From Actinomadura sp. DC4 (GTDB lineage Bacteria > Actinomycetota > Actinomycetes > Streptosporangiales > Streptosporangiaceae), in the NCBI RefSeq assembly GCF_030406325.1, contig NZ_JAUEQY010000006.1, forward strand, positions 124,001 through 188,000: a stretch of DNA of 64,000 bases, in the 5' to 3' direction. Numbering within the stretch: the stretch's first letter is position 1; every line of letters starts with the position of its first letter. The position numbers and the translations under genes were made by a program. Under the pieces are notes generated by a model, which worked only from the letters and a program-made list of their open reading frames with translations, searched no databases and was not told the origin of the DNA. Positions 45,252 to 57,949 of this stretch are shown in pieces.

Positions 45252-47003
45252 TCAGTCGAGGATGCGGCAGATGAGGGCGCCGGCGGAGAGGGTGTCACCG
45301 ACCGTCGGCGCCAGATCCGCGACCACGCCGCCGCGGTGGGCCGGCACCTGCTGTTCCATCTTCATCGCCTCGATCACCATGACCAGGTCGCCCTCCTCCA
45401 CGCGTCCGCCCTCGGCCACCGCGACCTTGACCACCGAGCCCTGCATCGGGCTGACCAGGGCCTCCCCGGCCGGTGCCGTCAGGGTGGCCGTACGCGACGA
45501 CGCGCGCCGCAGCGTCCGGCGGGCGGCCGGCGCCCGTGCCCCCGCGAGCACCAGCTCCGGCACCACGACCTCGACCCGGCGGCCGTCCACCTCGACGGTG
45601 AGGCTCTCGCGCGCCGGGGGTTCGGGCGTCTCGGCCGGTGGCGGGACGATCCGCGCCGGGATCCGCCCGGCGAACTCCTCCTCGATCCAGCGCGTGTACA
45701 CGCCGAACGGCTCGCCGGTGAACGCCGGGTCGCGGACGACCGCGCGGTGGAACGGCAGCACCGTCGCCAGGCCGCCCACCTCGAACTCCTCCAGCGCCCG
45801 CCGCGCCCGCTCCAGCGCCTGCGCCCGGTCGCGGCCGCTGACGACCAGCTTGGCCAGCATCGAGTCGAACTCCCGCGCGATCGCGGTGCCCGCCACCGCG
45901 CCGGAGTCCACCCGTACGCCGGGGCCCGACGGCGGCTCCCAGTGCGTCACGACGCCGGGCTGGGGCAGGAACCCGCGTCCCGGGTCCTCGGCGTTGATCC
46001 GGAACTCGATCGCGTGGCCGCGCACCGGCGGATCGTCGTAGCCGAGCTCCTCCCCGGCCGCGATCCGCAGCTGCTCGCGGACCAGGTCCAGGCCGGTGAC
46101 CTCCTCGCTCACCGGGTGCTCGACCTGGAGCCGCGCGTTCACCTCCAGGAAGCTGATGTCCCCGGCGGTCCCCACGAGGAACTCGCACGTGCCCGCACCC
46201 ACGTAGCCCGCCTCCCGCAGGATCGCCTTGGAGGCGTCGTAGAGGCGGCCGGTCTGGTCGTCGGTCAGGTACGGCGCGGGCGCCTCCTCGACCAGCTTCT
46301 GGTGCCGGCGCTGCAGCGTGCAGTCGCGGGTGGACACGACGACGACGGCCCCGTGGGCGTCGGCCAGGCACTGCGTCTCGACGTGGCGGGGCCGGTCGAG
46401 GTAACGCTCGACGAAGCACTCGCCGCGGCCGAACGCGGTCACGGCCTCGCGGGTCGCGGAGGCGAACAGCTCGGGGATCTCCTCGAAGGTCCGGGCCACC
46501 TTCAGCCCGCGCCCCCCGCCGCCGTACGCGGCCTTGATCGCGATCGGCAGGCCGACCGTGCGCGCGAAGGCGACGACCGCGTCCGGGTCGGCCAGCGCCG
46601 AGGGCGAGCCCGCGACCATCGGGGCGCCCACCCGCGCGGCGATCTCCCGCGCGGCCAGCTTGTCCCCCAGCGCGCGCATCGCGGCGGGCGGCGGGCCGAT
46701 CCAGGTCAGTCCGGCGGCCAGCACCGCCTCGGCGAAGTCGGCGTTCTCGGACAGGAAGCCGTACCCGGGGTGCACGGCGTCCGCGCCGGAGCGCTCCGCG
46801 ACCTCCAGCATCTTCCCGATGTCCAGGTAGGTCTCGGCGACGGACGAGCCGCCCAGCGCGTACGCCTCGTCGGCGCGGCGGACGTGCGGCGCGTCGCGGT
46901 CCTGGTCCGCGTACACCGCCACGCTGCCGATTCCGGCGTCGCGGCAGGCGCGGGCCACCCGTACCGCGATCTCCCCACGGTTGGCGATCAGCACGTTGCG
47001 CAT
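45252..47003 (-). CDS. Acyl-CoA carboxylase alpha subunit (biotin carboxylase + BCCP)
   Basis: 583 residues. Biotin carboxylase domain (1-440): [20 protein letters not shown], the ATP-binding [10 protein letters not shown] and the active-site [15 protein letters not shown]-terminal biotinyl domain has [11 protein letters not shown] with the biotinylated Lys. Fits actinobacterial AccA/PccA. Starts at the ATG with GGAGGAG upstream. Last gene of the core PKS operon; with beta and epsilon it makes a complete carboxylase supplying malonyl-CoA. Confidence 0.93.
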   Translation of the reverse strand: MRNVLIANRGEIAVRVARACRDAGIGSVAVYADQDRDAPHVRRADEAYALGGSSVAETYLDIGKMLEVAERSGADAVHPGYGFLSENADFAEAVLAAGLTWIGPPPAAMRALGDKLAAREIAARVGAPMVAGSPSALADPDAVVAFARTVGLPIAIKAAYGGGGRGLKVARTFEEIPELFASATREAVTAFGRGECFVERYLDRPRHVETQCLADAHGAVVVVSTRDCTLQRRHQKLVEEAPAPYLTDDQTGRLYDASKAILREAGYVGAGTCEFLVGTAGDISFLEVNARLQVEHPVSEEVTGLDLVREQLRIAAGEELGYDDPPVRGHAIEFRINAEDPGRGFLPQPGVVTHWEPPSGPGVRVDSGAVAGTAIAREFDSMLAKLVVSGRDRAQALERARRALEEFEVGGLATVLPFHRAVVRDPAFTGEPFGVYTRWIEEEFAGRIPARIVPPPAETPEPPARESLTVEVDGRRVEVVVPELVLAGARAPAARRTLRRASSRTATLTAPAGEALVSPMQGSVVKVAVAEGGRVEEGDLVMVIEAMKMEQQVPAHRGGVVADLAPTVGDTLSAGALICRILD

Positions 47004-47023
47004 GGCTCCTCCAAGACGACCGG

Positions 47024-47485
47024 TCATGACAGGGCGAACGTCGCGCCGAAGATGGCGGCGGCGAATCCCGCGGCGGCGAACAGCGTCCGGAGCCGGTTCG
47101 CGCGCGCCCATCGCGCGCGCAGGCGGGCCCAGTCGTCCGGGAGGCCGGCGGCCGCCCAGCCGTCGATGCGGCGGTTCATCGGCACGTTGCGCAGCTCCGA
47201 GACGAGGGCGACGCCGATGATCCCGGCCGCCGCGAGGCCGAAGGACACGCGGGCGGGCGTCGAGGGGACCACCACGATGAGCACGAGGCCCACGGCGAGC
47301 ACGATCTTGTTCACCCGGGGCATCAGCGGGTCGAACCCCGGGTCCAGCAGCCGGTGCACCTCGATCCAGCGCTCGCCGCCCAGCGCGCGGAGCATCGGCA
47401 CCATCGCCATCTCCACCGCCATGAGCACACCGGCCAGCGCCCCGGTGCCCAGCAGGAACAGGCCGATCAACGGCACGCGCAGCAT
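47024..47485 (-). CDS. DUF1772 membrane protein (anthrone-oxygenase-like)
   Basis: 153 residues with four hydrophobic helices, for instance [21 protein letters not shown] and [13 protein letters not shown], and family-typical [18 protein letters not shown] near the third helix. DUF1772 includes fungal anthrone oxygenases (HypC, AptC/GedH type), which convert anthrones to anthraquinones without a cofactor. Between an FAD monooxygenase and the carboxylase gene in the core operon, a quinone-forming role is plausible. GGAGGG lies six bases before the ATG. Confidence 0.78.
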   Translation of the reverse strand: MLRVPLIGLFLLGTGALAGVLMAVEMAMVPMLRALGGERWIEVHRLLDPGFDPLMPRVNKIVLAVGLVLIVVVPSTPARVSFGLAAAGIIGVALVSELRNVPMNRRIDGWAAAGLPDDWARLRARWARANRLRTLFAAAGFAAAIFGATFALS

Positions 47486-47501
47486 CACGGACCCTCCATG
47501 G

Positions 47502-48683
47502 TCAGAACTCGAAACCGGTGTCGAGCATCAGTGAGTAGCTCTGGCGGTAGGCGAACGTGCCGAACGTCGCGCGCATGAACGCGTTGCGCAGCCCGCACGC
47601 GAGGGCGCCGCGCGGCCGGCCCATCGAGCCGATCCACCAGGAGGTGTCGACCATGTCGGCCGTACGGTCGCGTCGCCGCTCCTCGTAGTCGCGCAGCGCG
47701 GCCTGCGGCGACGGCGCGGACGCCAGCAGCCCGCCCAGCGTGATCGCGCTCTCGATGGCCTGCCCCGCGCCCTGGCTCAGGTTGAGCGTCATCGGGTGCG
47801 CCGCGTCGCCGACGAGCGTCACGCGGCCGTCGCCCCACCGCTCGCCCGGCGGCCGGTCGAAGATCTCGATCGGCAGGATGGCGTCCTCGGCGGTCGACGC
47901 GACGATCCGCGGGATCGGCCCCGGCCAGTCCCGGTACGCCTCGGTGAGCGCGTGGCCCTTGCCGTACCGGATCGTGTCGAAGCGGTCGCGGACGCGATCG
48001 CTGGTGATCGCGTCCCAGTAGACCTCGTGCTCGTTGAGCCGGCAGTACAGGAAGCGCAGCCCCCGGCCCCACAGGTTGAAGAAGGTGCCGGTCGGCACCA
48101 GGTCCTCGCCGGGCAGCCGGGTGATGGCCTGCCAGGCGGTGTAGCCGGCGTGGCGCGGCGGCGCCTCGTGCCAGCGCCGCATCGCGCCGCGCACGCTGGA
48201 GCGCAGCCCGTCGGCGCCGATCAGGACGTCGCCGCGGACGCTGGAGCCGTCCTCGAAGTGGGCCGTGACACCGTCGGCGTCCTGGTCGAAGGAGGTGAAC
48301 CGCGCGCCCAGATGGACCGCCTCCCCCGCTTCTTGCATCAGGATGCCGTTGAGGTCCGAGCGGCGCAGCGCGATCGCCGGCGCGCCGCACTCCTCCGCCT
48401 TCGGGTCGATCCGCCAGCGGGCGAGGCGGCGGCCGGAGGACGAGCGGAACTCATGGAAACTGATCCGCTCGCCCGCGGCCGCCACCCGGGTGTCCAGGCC
48501 GACCCTTCGCAGCGCGAGGATCGCGTTGTGCCAGAGCATGAAGCCACCGCCGGTGAGGAGCCGGCTCGGCTCCTCACGCCGCTCGAAGACCTCGGCCTTC
48601 ACGCCCTCGCGGCGCAACGCGATGGCCGTCGTCAGGCCCCCGATCCCGGCGCCGATGACGATGACTCTGTCTGCTCCAGGCAT
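47502..48683 (-). CDS. FAD-dependent monooxygenase
   Basis: 393 residues, class A flavin monooxygenase without the thioredoxin-like C-terminus. Motifs: VIVIGAGIGGLTTAIALR, DVLIGADGLRSSVRGAM and VTLVGDAAHPMTLNLSQGAG. Resembles salicylate- or TetX-like hydroxylases. In the core operon after the ABM gene, GGAGGAAG precedes the ATG. Probably hydroxylates the nascent polycycle. Confidence 0.9.
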   Translation of the reverse strand: MPGADRVIVIGAGIGGLTTAIALRREGVKAEVFERREEPSRLLTGGGFMLWHNAILALRRVGLDTRVAAAGERISFHEFRSSSGRRLARWRIDPKAEECGAPAIALRRSDLNGILMQEAGEAVHLGARFTSFDQDADGVTAHFEDGSSVRGDVLIGADGLRSSVRGAMRRWHEAPPRHAGYTAWQAITRLPGEDLVPTGTFFNLWGRGLRFLYCRLNEHEVYWDAITSDRVRDRFDTIRYGKGHALTEAYRDWPGPIPRIVASTAEDAILPIEIFDRPPGERWGDGRVTLVGDAAHPMTLNLSQGAGQAIESAITLGGLLASAPSPQAALRDYEERRRDRTADMVDTSWWIGSMGRPRGALACGLRNAFMRATFGTFAYRQSYSLMLDTGFEF

Positions 48684-48709
48684 GTGACTTCCTCCGCGCC
48701 GCGTGGTGG

Positions 48710-49024
48710 TCAGGCCGGCTGGCTGTCGAGCGTCGCCCGCACGTCGAAGATCTTGCGGACGATGCCGCCGTCCGCCCAGTACGGGTACATCGGGGCGGCC
48801 ATCTGGCGGTGCACCGGGTCGTCCTCCCAGGCGCGGAAGGCCTCCTCGCTCTCCCACTCGGCGAGCAGGATGTAGGTGTTCGGGCTCTCGGTGTCGCGGA
48901 TGAGCTGGTCGCGCAGGTGCCCGGGGGTGCCGCGTACGGTCTCGGTGACCTGGCGGTACGCCTCCTCGAAGGGCTCGCGGTGCTCTTCCTTGATCGTGGC
49001 GTGCACCATGATGCGGACGGTCAT
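48710..49024 (-). CDS. ABM-family monooxygenase 1
   Basis: 104 residues, antibiotic biosynthesis monooxygenase (dimeric alpha-beta barrel): VRIMVHATIKEEHREPFEEAYRQV and TYILLAEWESEEAFRAWED. Such cofactor-free enzymes (e.g. ActVA-Orf6, TcmH-like) oxidise aromatic rings to quinones. Start ATG overlaps the second ABM stop by 4 bp, so the pair is coupled. Confidence 0.88.
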   Translation of the reverse strand: MTVRIMVHATIKEEHREPFEEAYRQVTETVRGTPGHLRDQLIRDTESPNTYILLAEWESEEAFRAWEDDPVHRQMAAPMYPYWADGGIVRKIFDVRATLDSQPA

Positions 49025-49347
49025 GACTGGGAGTTCCTTCCTTGGGGGGCGGCCGGCTCGCGCGCGCCGACGTCGTCCAGGATCGTTTTCTGCGCGGCTT
49101 CGCGGAGCGGGGTCAGGGCGGCGCTGAGCGCCTGGCGTACGGGACTGTTCTCGAACGCCTCGAGGTGGGCGGCGGTCTCCCAGTCGGCCATGATCATGTA
49201 CGTCCTGGGCTGGTCCTTCTCCCGCAGGAGCGACTGTCCCAGCAGGCCGGCGTACTCCTTGATCTTCGGAGCCGCCTCCGCCCACACGTCCTCGAAGGAG
49301 CCTTCGCATCCCTCACGGACGCGCATCTTGAGCACCGTACGGACCAT
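49021..49347 (-). CDS. ABM-family monooxygenase 2
   Basis: 108 residues, same fold as its neighbour: VRTVLKMRVREGCEGSFEDVW and TYMIMADWETAAHLEAFENS. AAGGAG six bases before the ATG. Two ABM genes next to a ketoreductase is a pattern of pentangular polyphenol clusters (e.g. pradimicin PdmH/PdmI), which supports ring oxidation of a large polycycle. Confidence 0.88.
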   Translation of the reverse strand: MVRTVLKMRVREGCEGSFEDVWAEAAPKIKEYAGLLGQSLLREKDQPRTYMIMADWETAAHLEAFENSPVRQALSAALTPLREAAQKTILDDVGAREPAAPQGRNSQS

Positions 49348-49366
49348 GATGATCTCCTTCGGGGGG

Positions 49367-50104
49367 CTAGATGCCACCGTCGACGTTGAGGGTGGCGCCG
49401 GTGATGTAGGAGGCCGCTCCGCTCGCCAGGAACAGGACCGCCTGCGCGACCTCCTCGGGCCGGCCGATCCGGCCGACGGAGATCATCTGGTTGTAGCGGG
49501 CACGGCCCTCGGCGTTGACCGCGTTCATCTGGTCGGTGTCGATCAGGCCGGACGCGATCGCGTTGACGCGGATCCCGCGCGGTCCCAGCTCCTTGCAGAG
49601 CGCACGGGTCAGCCCCATGACGGCCGCCTTGGAGGCCACGTAGTGCGAGGCCGCGGGCATGCCGTGGTTGGCCACCGCGGAGGTGATGTTGACCACCGAG
49701 GCGGTCGGCGCGAACACCGACAGGGACTTGCGGATGGTGTTGTACATCCCGGTCAGGTTGGTGTCCAGGACGCGCTGCCACTCCTCGGGCCCGAGCTTCT
49801 CCAGCGGCAGGTGGCTGATCACGCCGGCGTTGTTGACCAGCAGGTCGACCGGGCCGAAGCGCCGGTGCGCCTGCTCGACCAGCCGGTCCACCTCGCCCGT
49901 TTTCGTGACGTCGCAGCGCGCGATGAGCTTGTCCGAGCCCATCTGCTCCAGTTCCTCGGCGAGGGTCCCGACGTCGTCGCTGTCCCGTACGTAGCAGGTG
50001 CTGATCATCGCGCCCTGCTGGGCCAGCGCGAGCACCGTCGCCCGCCCGATGCCGCGGCTGCCGCCGGTGACGATGGCGTGCTTGCCCTTCAGCTCGTAGT
50101 CCAT
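49367..50104 (-). CDS. Polyketide ketoreductase (SDR, FabG-like)
   Basis: 245 residues: AIVTGGSRGIGRATVLALA, LLVNNAGVISH, NITSAVANHG with the Ser, and HYVASKAAV with Tyr and Lys all present. In pentangular clusters a similar SDR reduces C-19 or another carbonyl of the chain or ring. Its presence separates this cluster from fasamycin/formicamycin pathways, which lack a KR. The reduced position is not predictable. Confidence 0.88.
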   Translation of the reverse strand: MDYELKGKHAIVTGGSRGIGRATVLALAQQGAMISTCYVRDSDDVGTLAEELEQMGSDKLIARCDVTKTGEVDRLVEQAHRRFGPVDLLVNNAGVISHLPLEKLGPEEWQRVLDTNLTGMYNTIRKSLSVFAPTASVVNITSAVANHGMPAASHYVASKAAVMGLTRALCKELGPRGIRVNAIASGLIDTDQMNAVNAEGRARYNQMISVGRIGRPEEVAQAVLFLASGAASYITGATLNVDGGI

Positions 50105-50136
50105 GGCCTTCTCCCTACTCGCGGTGTGGTCGGTTA

Positions 50137-51110
<974 letters not shown>

Positions 51111-52334
51111 TCAGACCGCCCGCACCACCAGTGCGGCGTTGAATCCGTCGAATCCCCGTGCCACCAGCAGCGCCGTACGGACCCGGCCGTACCGGGCCTC
51201 CCGCACCAGGTCGATCTCGCAGCCGGGGGCCAGGTGCGTCCCGCCGTACGTCGGCGGGATGACGCCGCTCCTGATGGCGAGCAGCGCGGTGACCGCGTCG
51301 AGCGGCGGGCCGCCGGCGTACAGCCGTCCGTAGAGCGACTTCGGCACGGTCACCGGCACGCCGCGCGGGCCGAACACGGCCGCGAGCGCCCGTGCCTCCC
51401 GGCGGTCGAGCTCGGGCACCCCGGCGCCGTCGGCGAAGACCACGTCGACGTCGGCGGGACCGATCCCCGCGTCGGCGAGCGCACCCTCGATCGCGCGCCG
51501 CAGCGTGGGCGGACGGCCCGAGCCCGGCCGCGGGTCGAATGACGCGGCGTACCCCGCGACCTCCCCGTACGGCCGGTCCACCCCGCGTGCGAGGGCGTCC
51601 TCCTCGTTCTCCAGGATCAGGATGGCGCCGCCCTCGCCCGGCACGTAGCCGCACGCGTCCACGTCGAAGGGCAGGTAGGCGCGCCGCGGGTCCGGCTCAC
51701 GGCTCAGCAGGCCGGAGGCCAGCTGGCAGGTCAGCGCGTACGGGCCCACGGGCGCCTCGGTGCCGCCGGTGACGACGACCTTGGCGTCCCGGCGCAGCGC
51801 GCGCTTGGCCTGCCCGAGCGAGTCCAGCCCGCCGGCCTGCTCGGAGACCAGGACCCCGCAGGGCCCCTTCATGCCGTTCTTGATGGACAGCTGGCCCGTC
51901 GTGGCGGCGTAGAACCAGGCGATCGACTGGAACGGGCCGACCGACCTGGGGCCCTGGCTCCACAGCGCCTCGATCTCGCGCTGCCCGAACTCGTTCCCGC
52001 CCGAGGAGCTGGCCGTGATGACCGCCATGTCGTACGCGGGCGTCTCGGCCGGCACCAGGCCGGCGTCGGCGATCGCGCGGTCCCCGGCGACGAGCGCGAG
52101 CTGGGTCCACCGGTCGGTCTGCACGTTGAGGCGCGGCTCGCAGTGCTCGCCGTCCTCCAGGCCGACCAGCCCGGCGATCTTCACCGGATAGTCCTCGGCG
52201 TTGAAGCGGCTGATGGTCCGCAGCCCGCTCACCCCGGTGAGCGTCGACTCCCAGAACGTCGTCGTGTCCGCGCCGTTGGGGGCGATCGCCGCGATCCCGG
52301 TGACCAGGGCGCGCCCGCGCGAGGCCTCAGCCAC
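51111..52334 (-). CDS. Ketosynthase beta / chain length factor
   Basis: 407 residues. The usual Cys is Gln at Q166 in [13 protein letters not shown], the CLF decarboxylase signature. Other segments: [20 protein letters not shown] and [14 protein letters not shown]. Overlaps KS-alpha by 8 bp, giving coupled translation of the heterodimer. It fixes the chain length, probably 24 to 26 carbons if the pentangular reading is right; this cannot be settled by inspection. Confidence 0.95.
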   Translation of the reverse strand: MAEASRGRALVTGIAAIAPNGADTTTFWESTLTGVSGLRTISRFNAEDYPVKIAGLVGLEDGEHCEPRLNVQTDRWTQLALVAGDRAIADAGLVPAETPAYDMAVITASSSGGNEFGQREIEALWSQGPRSVGPFQSIAWFYAATTGQLSIKNGMKGPCGVLVSEQAGGLDSLGQAKRALRRDAKVVVTGGTEAPVGPYALTCQLASGLLSREPDPRRAYLPFDVDACGYVPGEGGAILILENEEDALARGVDRPYGEVAGYAASFDPRPGSGRPPTLRRAIEGALADAGIGPADVDVVFADGAGVPELDRREARALAAVFGPRGVPVTVPKSLYGRLYAGGPPLDAVTALLAIRSGVIPPTYGGTHLAPGCEIDLVREARYGRVRTALLVARGFDGFNAALVVRAV

Positions 52335-53604
52335 CTGCGGCCACCGCCCCGGGCCGGGCCAGCAGCATGGCGGTCTGGAACCCGCCGAAGCCGCTGCCCA
52401 CGCTCAGCACCACGTCGCTGCGCTGGTGGCGCGCGGTGAGCGGCACGTAGTCCAGGTCGAGCGCCGGGTCCCGCTCGCGCAGGTTGGCGGTCGGCGGCAC
52501 CACGTCGTGCTCGATGGCGAGGGCGGAGGCCGCGATCTCGATCGCGCCGATGGCGCCGAGCGAGTGCCCGACCATCGACTTGATCGAGCTCATCGGGATC
52601 TCGTTCGCCCGCGCGCCGAGGCTGGCCTTGACCGCGGCGGTCTCGTGCCGGTCGTTCTGCTTGGTGCCCGACCCGTGCGCGTTGACGTAGTCGATGTCGC
52701 CTGGCACCACGCCGGCCCGGCCCATCGCCACGCGGATCGCCTCGGCCATCTCGAGCCCGTCCGGTTTGAGGCCGGTCATGTGGAAGGCGTTGCTGCGCTG
52801 CGCGTACCCGGCGATCTCGCAGTACACGTGCGCGCCGCGCCGCCGGGCGCGTTCGGCGTCCTCCAGGACGAACACCGCGGCGCCCTCGCCGAGGACGAAA
52901 CCGTCGCGGTTGGCGTCGAAGGGCCGGGAGGCGTGCGCGGCGTCGTCGTTGTTGGGCGACGTCGCCTTGATCGCGTCGAAGCAGGCGACCGTGATCGGGG
53001 AGATCGGGGCGTCGGTGGCGCCGGCGATGACGACGTCCGCGCTGCCCTCTTCGATGAACTCGGCGCCGTGCGCGACCGCGTCCAGGCCGGACGTGCAGCC
53101 GGTGGAGATCACGCTGACCGGCCCCTCCGCGCCGCAGTCCCAGGCGACCTCGGCCGCGATCGTGCTGGGGACCAGGGCGCGGTACAGGTGCGGCGAGGCC
53201 TTCGTGTGGTCGACCACCCACCGGCTGCCCGAGTCGCTGACCACCACGTACTCCTGTTCGAGCGTGATGGTGTTGCCGACCGCGCTGCCGATGCTGACGC
53301 CGATCCGCCCCGCGTCCAGCGCTCCCAGGTCGATGGCGCTGTCCTGGACCGCCTCGCGGGCGCAGACCAGCGCGAACTGCGAGCACCGGTCCGTACGCTC
53401 GATCTCCTCCTCGGTCAGCCCCTCGGCGACCGGCTCGAAGTCGACCTCGGCGGCGATGCGGGAGCGGAACCCCTCGGGGTCGAACAGGGAGATGCGCCGG
53501 GTGGCCGTGCCGCCCGCCGTGAGCATCGCCCAGAACGCCTTGGCACCGATGCCGCCGGGCGCGACCACGCCGATGCCGGTGATGACGGCGCGCCGTCCCG
53601 TCAT
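52327..53604 (-). CDS. Ketosynthase alpha
   Basis: 425 residues. Active-site Cys C170 in [16 protein letters not shown]; the two His are in [12 protein letters not shown] and [10 protein letters not shown]. Typical N-terminus [20 protein letters not shown]. Forms the minimal PKS with the CLF and the fused ACP. Overlaps the cupin gene stop by 4 bp, in the order cupin-KS-CLF-ACP-cyclase seen in whiE-type clusters. Confidence 0.97.
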   Translation of the reverse strand: MTGRRAVITGIGVVAPGGIGAKAFWAMLTAGGTATRRISLFDPEGFRSRIAAEVDFEPVAEGLTEEEIERTDRCSQFALVCAREAVQDSAIDLGALDAGRIGVSIGSAVGNTITLEQEYVVVSDSGSRWVVDHTKASPHLYRALVPSTIAAEVAWDCGAEGPVSVISTGCTSGLDAVAHGAEFIEEGSADVVIAGATDAPISPITVACFDAIKATSPNNDDAAHASRPFDANRDGFVLGEGAAVFVLEDAERARRRGAHVYCEIAGYAQRSNAFHMTGLKPDGLEMAEAIRVAMGRAGVVPGDIDYVNAHGSGTKQNDRHETAAVKASLGARANEIPMSSIKSMVGHSLGAIGAIEIAASALAIEHDVVPPTANLRERDPALDLDYVPLTARHQRSDVVLSVGSGFGGFQTAMLLARPGAVAAGG

Positions 53605-54017
53605 CGGACCTCTCCCGCGGGCTCGGGGTACGGCTCGGTGTCCACGTGCCCGAGCTCGGGCCGCGGGGCGAGCGGCCCCAGGTGGAAGACGACGAACGCC
53701 GGCTCCTCCCCCTTGTTCTCCAGCCGGTGCCGGACGTTCTTGGGGATGAACAGGCCCTCGCCCGGCGCGACCGGCACCGGCTCGCCGTCGAGCCGTACGG
53801 TCAGCCGCCCGCTCACCAGGAAGAGGAACTCCTCGGAGTACGGGTGGTAGTGCTCGCTGACGCTCTCCCCCTCCTCCAGGGTGAGCACGCCCATGAAGCC
53901 CGAGGTCGACTTGACCGTGGCGGGGCTCAGCAGCGTCCGCAGGTCACCGCCGCGGCGGCGGTTCGATGGCACGTCGGACGCCGCGATCTTCGTCCAGCCT
54001 GCAGTGGTCACTGGCAT
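53601..54017 (-). CDS. TcmJ/WhiE-II-type cupin cyclase
   Basis: 138 residues, single cupin: [21 protein letters not shown] (His, His, Glu ligands) and [14 protein letters not shown]. This family is linked to regiospecific cyclisation in tetracenomycin, spore-pigment and pentangular pathways. It directly precedes KS-alpha in the operon. Confidence 0.9.
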   Translation of the reverse strand: MPVTTAGWTKIAASDVPSNRRRGGDLRTLLSPATVKSTSGFMGVLTLEEGESVSEHYHPYSEEFLFLVSGRLTVRLDGEPVPVAPGEGLFIPKNVRHRLENKGEEPAFVVFHLGPLAPRPELGHVDTEPYPEPAGEVR

Positions 54018-54036
54018 TCCCTTCGGTGTTCCGCCC

Positions 54037-55650
<1,614 letters not shown>

Positions 55651-55674
55651 GGGAACTCCCGCCTTATGGATGTC

Positions 55675-56001
55675 TCACCGGGATGGGCGCCAGAGGTAGA
55701 ACTCCTCGGCCATCGCGTCCCTCGGGCTCCGCCACGTCGGCGGGTCGTACGCCGAGATGAGTCCGGACAGCTTCTGGTTGACGTCGATCCACAGCGGGTT
55801 CTCGCGGACCTCGGCCAGCGGAGCGGCGAGCGAATCGTCGCTTTCGATCGAGTGGAAATAAAGATCGTGGAAGCGGTAGAGCCGGCGTTCCCGTACCCCC
55901 AGGAGATGCGGAAGCTCGCTATTGTCGGATTCGGCGAAGATGCGCTTCACCGCCTCCGCGTTCTCGCGGTCCATCTTGGCGACTATGAGCGTTCGCGACA
56001 T
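55675..56001 (-). CDS. TcmI-type polyketide cyclase
   Basis: 108 residues of the TcmI/WhiE-VII ferredoxin-like cyclase family: TLIVAKMDRENAEAVKRIFAESD, ERRLYRFHDLYFHSIE and LIDVNQK-like DVNQKLSGLISAYDPPTWRSP, with FYLWRP at the end. It closes a later ring in tetracenomycin-like and pentangular pathways. First gene of the core operon; ATG chosen with GGAGG five bases upstream. Confidence 0.93.
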   Translation of the reverse strand: MSRTLIVAKMDRENAEAVKRIFAESDNSELPHLLGVRERRLYRFHDLYFHSIESDDSLAAPLAEVRENPLWIDVNQKLSGLISAYDPPTWRSPRDAMAEEFYLWRPSR

Positions 56002-56050
56002 CACAGCCTCCTTCCGTTTTCAACCTGCCGGGCTTCATCGTGGGGGAAAG

Positions 56051-56079
56051 CAATAAAGCCCTCGTTAAGGTCCCGTTAG
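56051..56079 (-). promoter_or_regulatory. SARP-like heptamer repeats before the core PKS operon
   Basis: On the minus strand, CTAACGG and TTAACGA lie 11 bp apart, and a weaker TTTATTG follows at 11 bp. The box is 50 to 78 bp upstream of the first gene's ATG. It shares the consensus T(A/T)A(A/T)CG(A/G) with the box at 42022. Confidence 0.55.
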
Positions 56080-56127
56080 CGATGAACGGGAAACGTCCTG
56101 AGGCGTACGCGAGGCCGGGAACACGGC

Positions 56128-56155
56128 TTGACATCCGGGCGCAGACGACTAGCTT
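56128..56155 (+). promoter_or_regulatory. Sigma-70-type promoter of the hemerythrin gene
   Basis: TTGACA (56128-56133) and TAGCTT (56150-56155) are separated by 16 bp. The predicted transcription start falls in MarR-like operator B. Confidence 0.55.
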
Positions 56156-56160
56156 TGATT

Positions 56161-56181
56161 ACGTAGCTTGCTATCTAGTTG
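56161..56181. promoter_or_regulatory. MarR-like operator B
   Basis: ACGTAGCTTGCTATCTAGTT aligns column by column with operator A (TAG, GCTA and TAGTTG kept). It covers the predicted start of the hemerythrin transcript, so it is suited to repression. Confidence 0.6.
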
Positions 56182-56224
56182 CCGGCGGCTACCCCGCCGC
56201 CCTCCGGCCGAGCGAGGAAGATCG

Positions 56225-56860
56225 ATGAGCTCAGACGCCATTGACATGACGATGATGATCGTTAGCCACGACGCGTTCCGCCGTGACCTCGGGCATCTGG
56301 GGCGTGCGGTCGAACACCGCAGCGCCGAGGACCCCGACCGCCGCCAAGCGGTGCGTACCGGCTGGGAGATGTTCAAGCTCCAGCTCGAGAACCACCACAC
56401 CAACGAGGACAAGAGCATCTGGCCGCGGATGCGCAACGGCCTGCGCGACCGCCCCGACGACCTGCTCGTCCTGGACGCCATGGAGGCCGAGCACGACCAG
56501 ATCGACCCGCTGCTCGCGGCGGTCGACGGCGCCCTGGCCGACCCTGAGGCCAGCCAGGACAGGTTCGCCCAGGCGATCGCCGCGCTCGACGCGTCGCTCA
56601 CCGGCCACCTGACCCATGAGGAACGCGACGCGCTCCCGCTCGTCGACGTGGCGCTGACCCCGGCCGAGTGGCAGGAGACCGCCAAGGACATGCGGGACCT
56701 GATCGGCCTGAAGGGCGCCGCGGACTTCTTCCCGTGGCTCCTCGACGGCGCGCCCGACAAGGACGCCGACACGATCCTGAAGCTGATGCCCGCGCCCGCC
56801 CGCATGATGTACCGCCGCATGTGGGTCCCCAAGTACGCCAAGGAACAACGCTGGGGGTGA
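56225..56860 (+). CDS. Hemerythrin HHE-domain protein
   Basis: 211 residues. The first 150 residues form the four-helix di-iron domain with SHDAFRRDLGHL, ENHHTNEDKSIWPRM, EAEHDQIDPLL and TGHLTHEERDALP as iron-ligand helices. The last 60 residues are a helical extension. It could sense or supply oxygen or protect against NO or oxidants during the oxygenase-heavy pathway. Purine-rich GAGGAAG precedes the ATG; promoter with MarR-like operator upstream. Confidence 0.88.
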   Translation: MSSDAIDMTMMIVSHDAFRRDLGHLGRAVEHRSAEDPDRRQAVRTGWEMFKLQLENHHTNEDKSIWPRMRNGLRDRPDDLLVLDAMEAEHDQIDPLLAAVDGALADPEASQDRFAQAIAALDASLTGHLTHEERDALPLVDVALTPAEWQETAKDMRDLIGLKGAADFFPWLLDGAPDKDADTILKLMPAPARMMYRRMWVPKYAKEQRWG

Positions 56861-56874
56861 CCCCGCCGAGATGC

Positions 56875-56909
56875 CGGGCCCGCCGCACGCCACAGGGGTG
56901 GCGGGCCCG
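56875..56909. other. Intercistronic hairpin between hemerythrin and hydrolase genes
   Basis: CGGGCCCGCC pairs perfectly with GGCGGGCCCG over a 15-base loop. It lies just after the hemerythrin stop and before the hydrolase GTG, which argues for the downstream start of that gene. Partial termination would lower hydrolase expression. Confidence 0.5.
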
Positions 56910-56924
56910 CGAGATGGAGTCACT

Positions 56925-57812
56925 GTGCGATCCTGGCTGGTCGACATCGATGGCCCGGTCCACGTCGCCGACTTCGGCGGCACGGGGCCGACCGTGATCC
57001 TGCTGCACGGGCTGGGCGGCTCACACGCCAACTGGCTCGCGGTGGGCGCGCGGCTGACCCGGATGGGACGGGTCCTCTGCCCCGACCTGCCCGGCTTCGG
57101 ACGCACCCGGCTCGCCGGCCGCAAGTCGTCGCTGGAGGCGAACGAGCGCCTGGTGAACCGGCTCCTGGACCTGATGGGCCGGCCGCCGGCCATATTGGTC
57201 GGCAACTCGATGGGCGCCACCATCGCGCTCCGCCTCGCCGCGGCGCATCCGCTGCGGATCGCCGCGCTCGCGCTGATGGCCCCCTGGGTGCCGTTGCCGC
57301 GCGCCGCGCACGCGGCGGCCGCCGACCCGGCCCTTCGCACCATTCTGGAGAGCCCGTCCGCGGTGCGCGCGCTCCTGCGCGCCCAGGGCACCCGGACCCC
57401 CGACGCGACGCTGCGCCAGATCATCAAGATCGGCTGCGTCCGGCCCGACCGGATCCCGCCGGAGGTCCTCGCGGCCGCCCATCAGATCGCCCGCGAACGC
57501 GCCCTGCTGTCGCGCACCGAGGACGGATTCGCCCCGGCGGTCTCCTCGCTCATCGAGTTCACCCGGCACTCGGACGCGCTGCCCACGTCCATCGGCGCGA
57601 TAAAGGCCTCGACCCTTGTCATGCAGGGCACCGAGGACCGGGTGGTGCCACCCTCGGTCATCCAACGATTGCGGCAGAGCCGGCCGGACTGGACTTACCA
57701 TATGCTCGAAGGCGTCGGCCACGTTCCGCAGTTCGAGGTGCCGATACAGGTGGCCGACACCATCGTCGACTGGGCGCACAACGGCTATGTTCCGCAAGCC
57801 CCGGCCACATAA
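56925..57812 (+). CDS. Alpha/beta hydrolase
   Basis: 295 residues. Oxyanion region VILLHGLGGSHANW, nucleophile Ser in ILVGNSMGATIALR, acid in GTEDRVVPPSVI and catalytic His in LEGVGHVPQFE. No signal peptide. The GTG has GGAG six bases upstream; a start at 56871 would lie in the hairpin stem. Could act as a thioesterase or lactonase for chain release or late hydrolysis, but this is not shown. Confidence 0.88.
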   Translation: MRSWLVDIDGPVHVADFGGTGPTVILLHGLGGSHANWLAVGARLTRMGRVLCPDLPGFGRTRLAGRKSSLEANERLVNRLLDLMGRPPAILVGNSMGATIALRLAAAHPLRIAALALMAPWVPLPRAAHAAAADPALRTILESPSAVRALLRAQGTRTPDATLRQIIKIGCVRPDRIPPEVLAAAHQIARERALLSRTEDGFAPAVSSLIEFTRHSDALPTSIGAIKASTLVMQGTEDRVVPPSVIQRLRQSRPDWTYHMLEGVGHVPQFEVPIQVADTIVDWAHNGYVPQAPAT

Positions 57813-57949
57813 GGCCAAATCCTGAAGAATAGTTGATGTTAGTCTTCTATTCCACCCGAGTACGAGATTCCTAATACCGGCTCACGGTTCGTATTTTCAG
57901 ATTTCCAGATGGGTCCAGCAGGCTCTATGTGTTATATCTGAGGGCGGCA

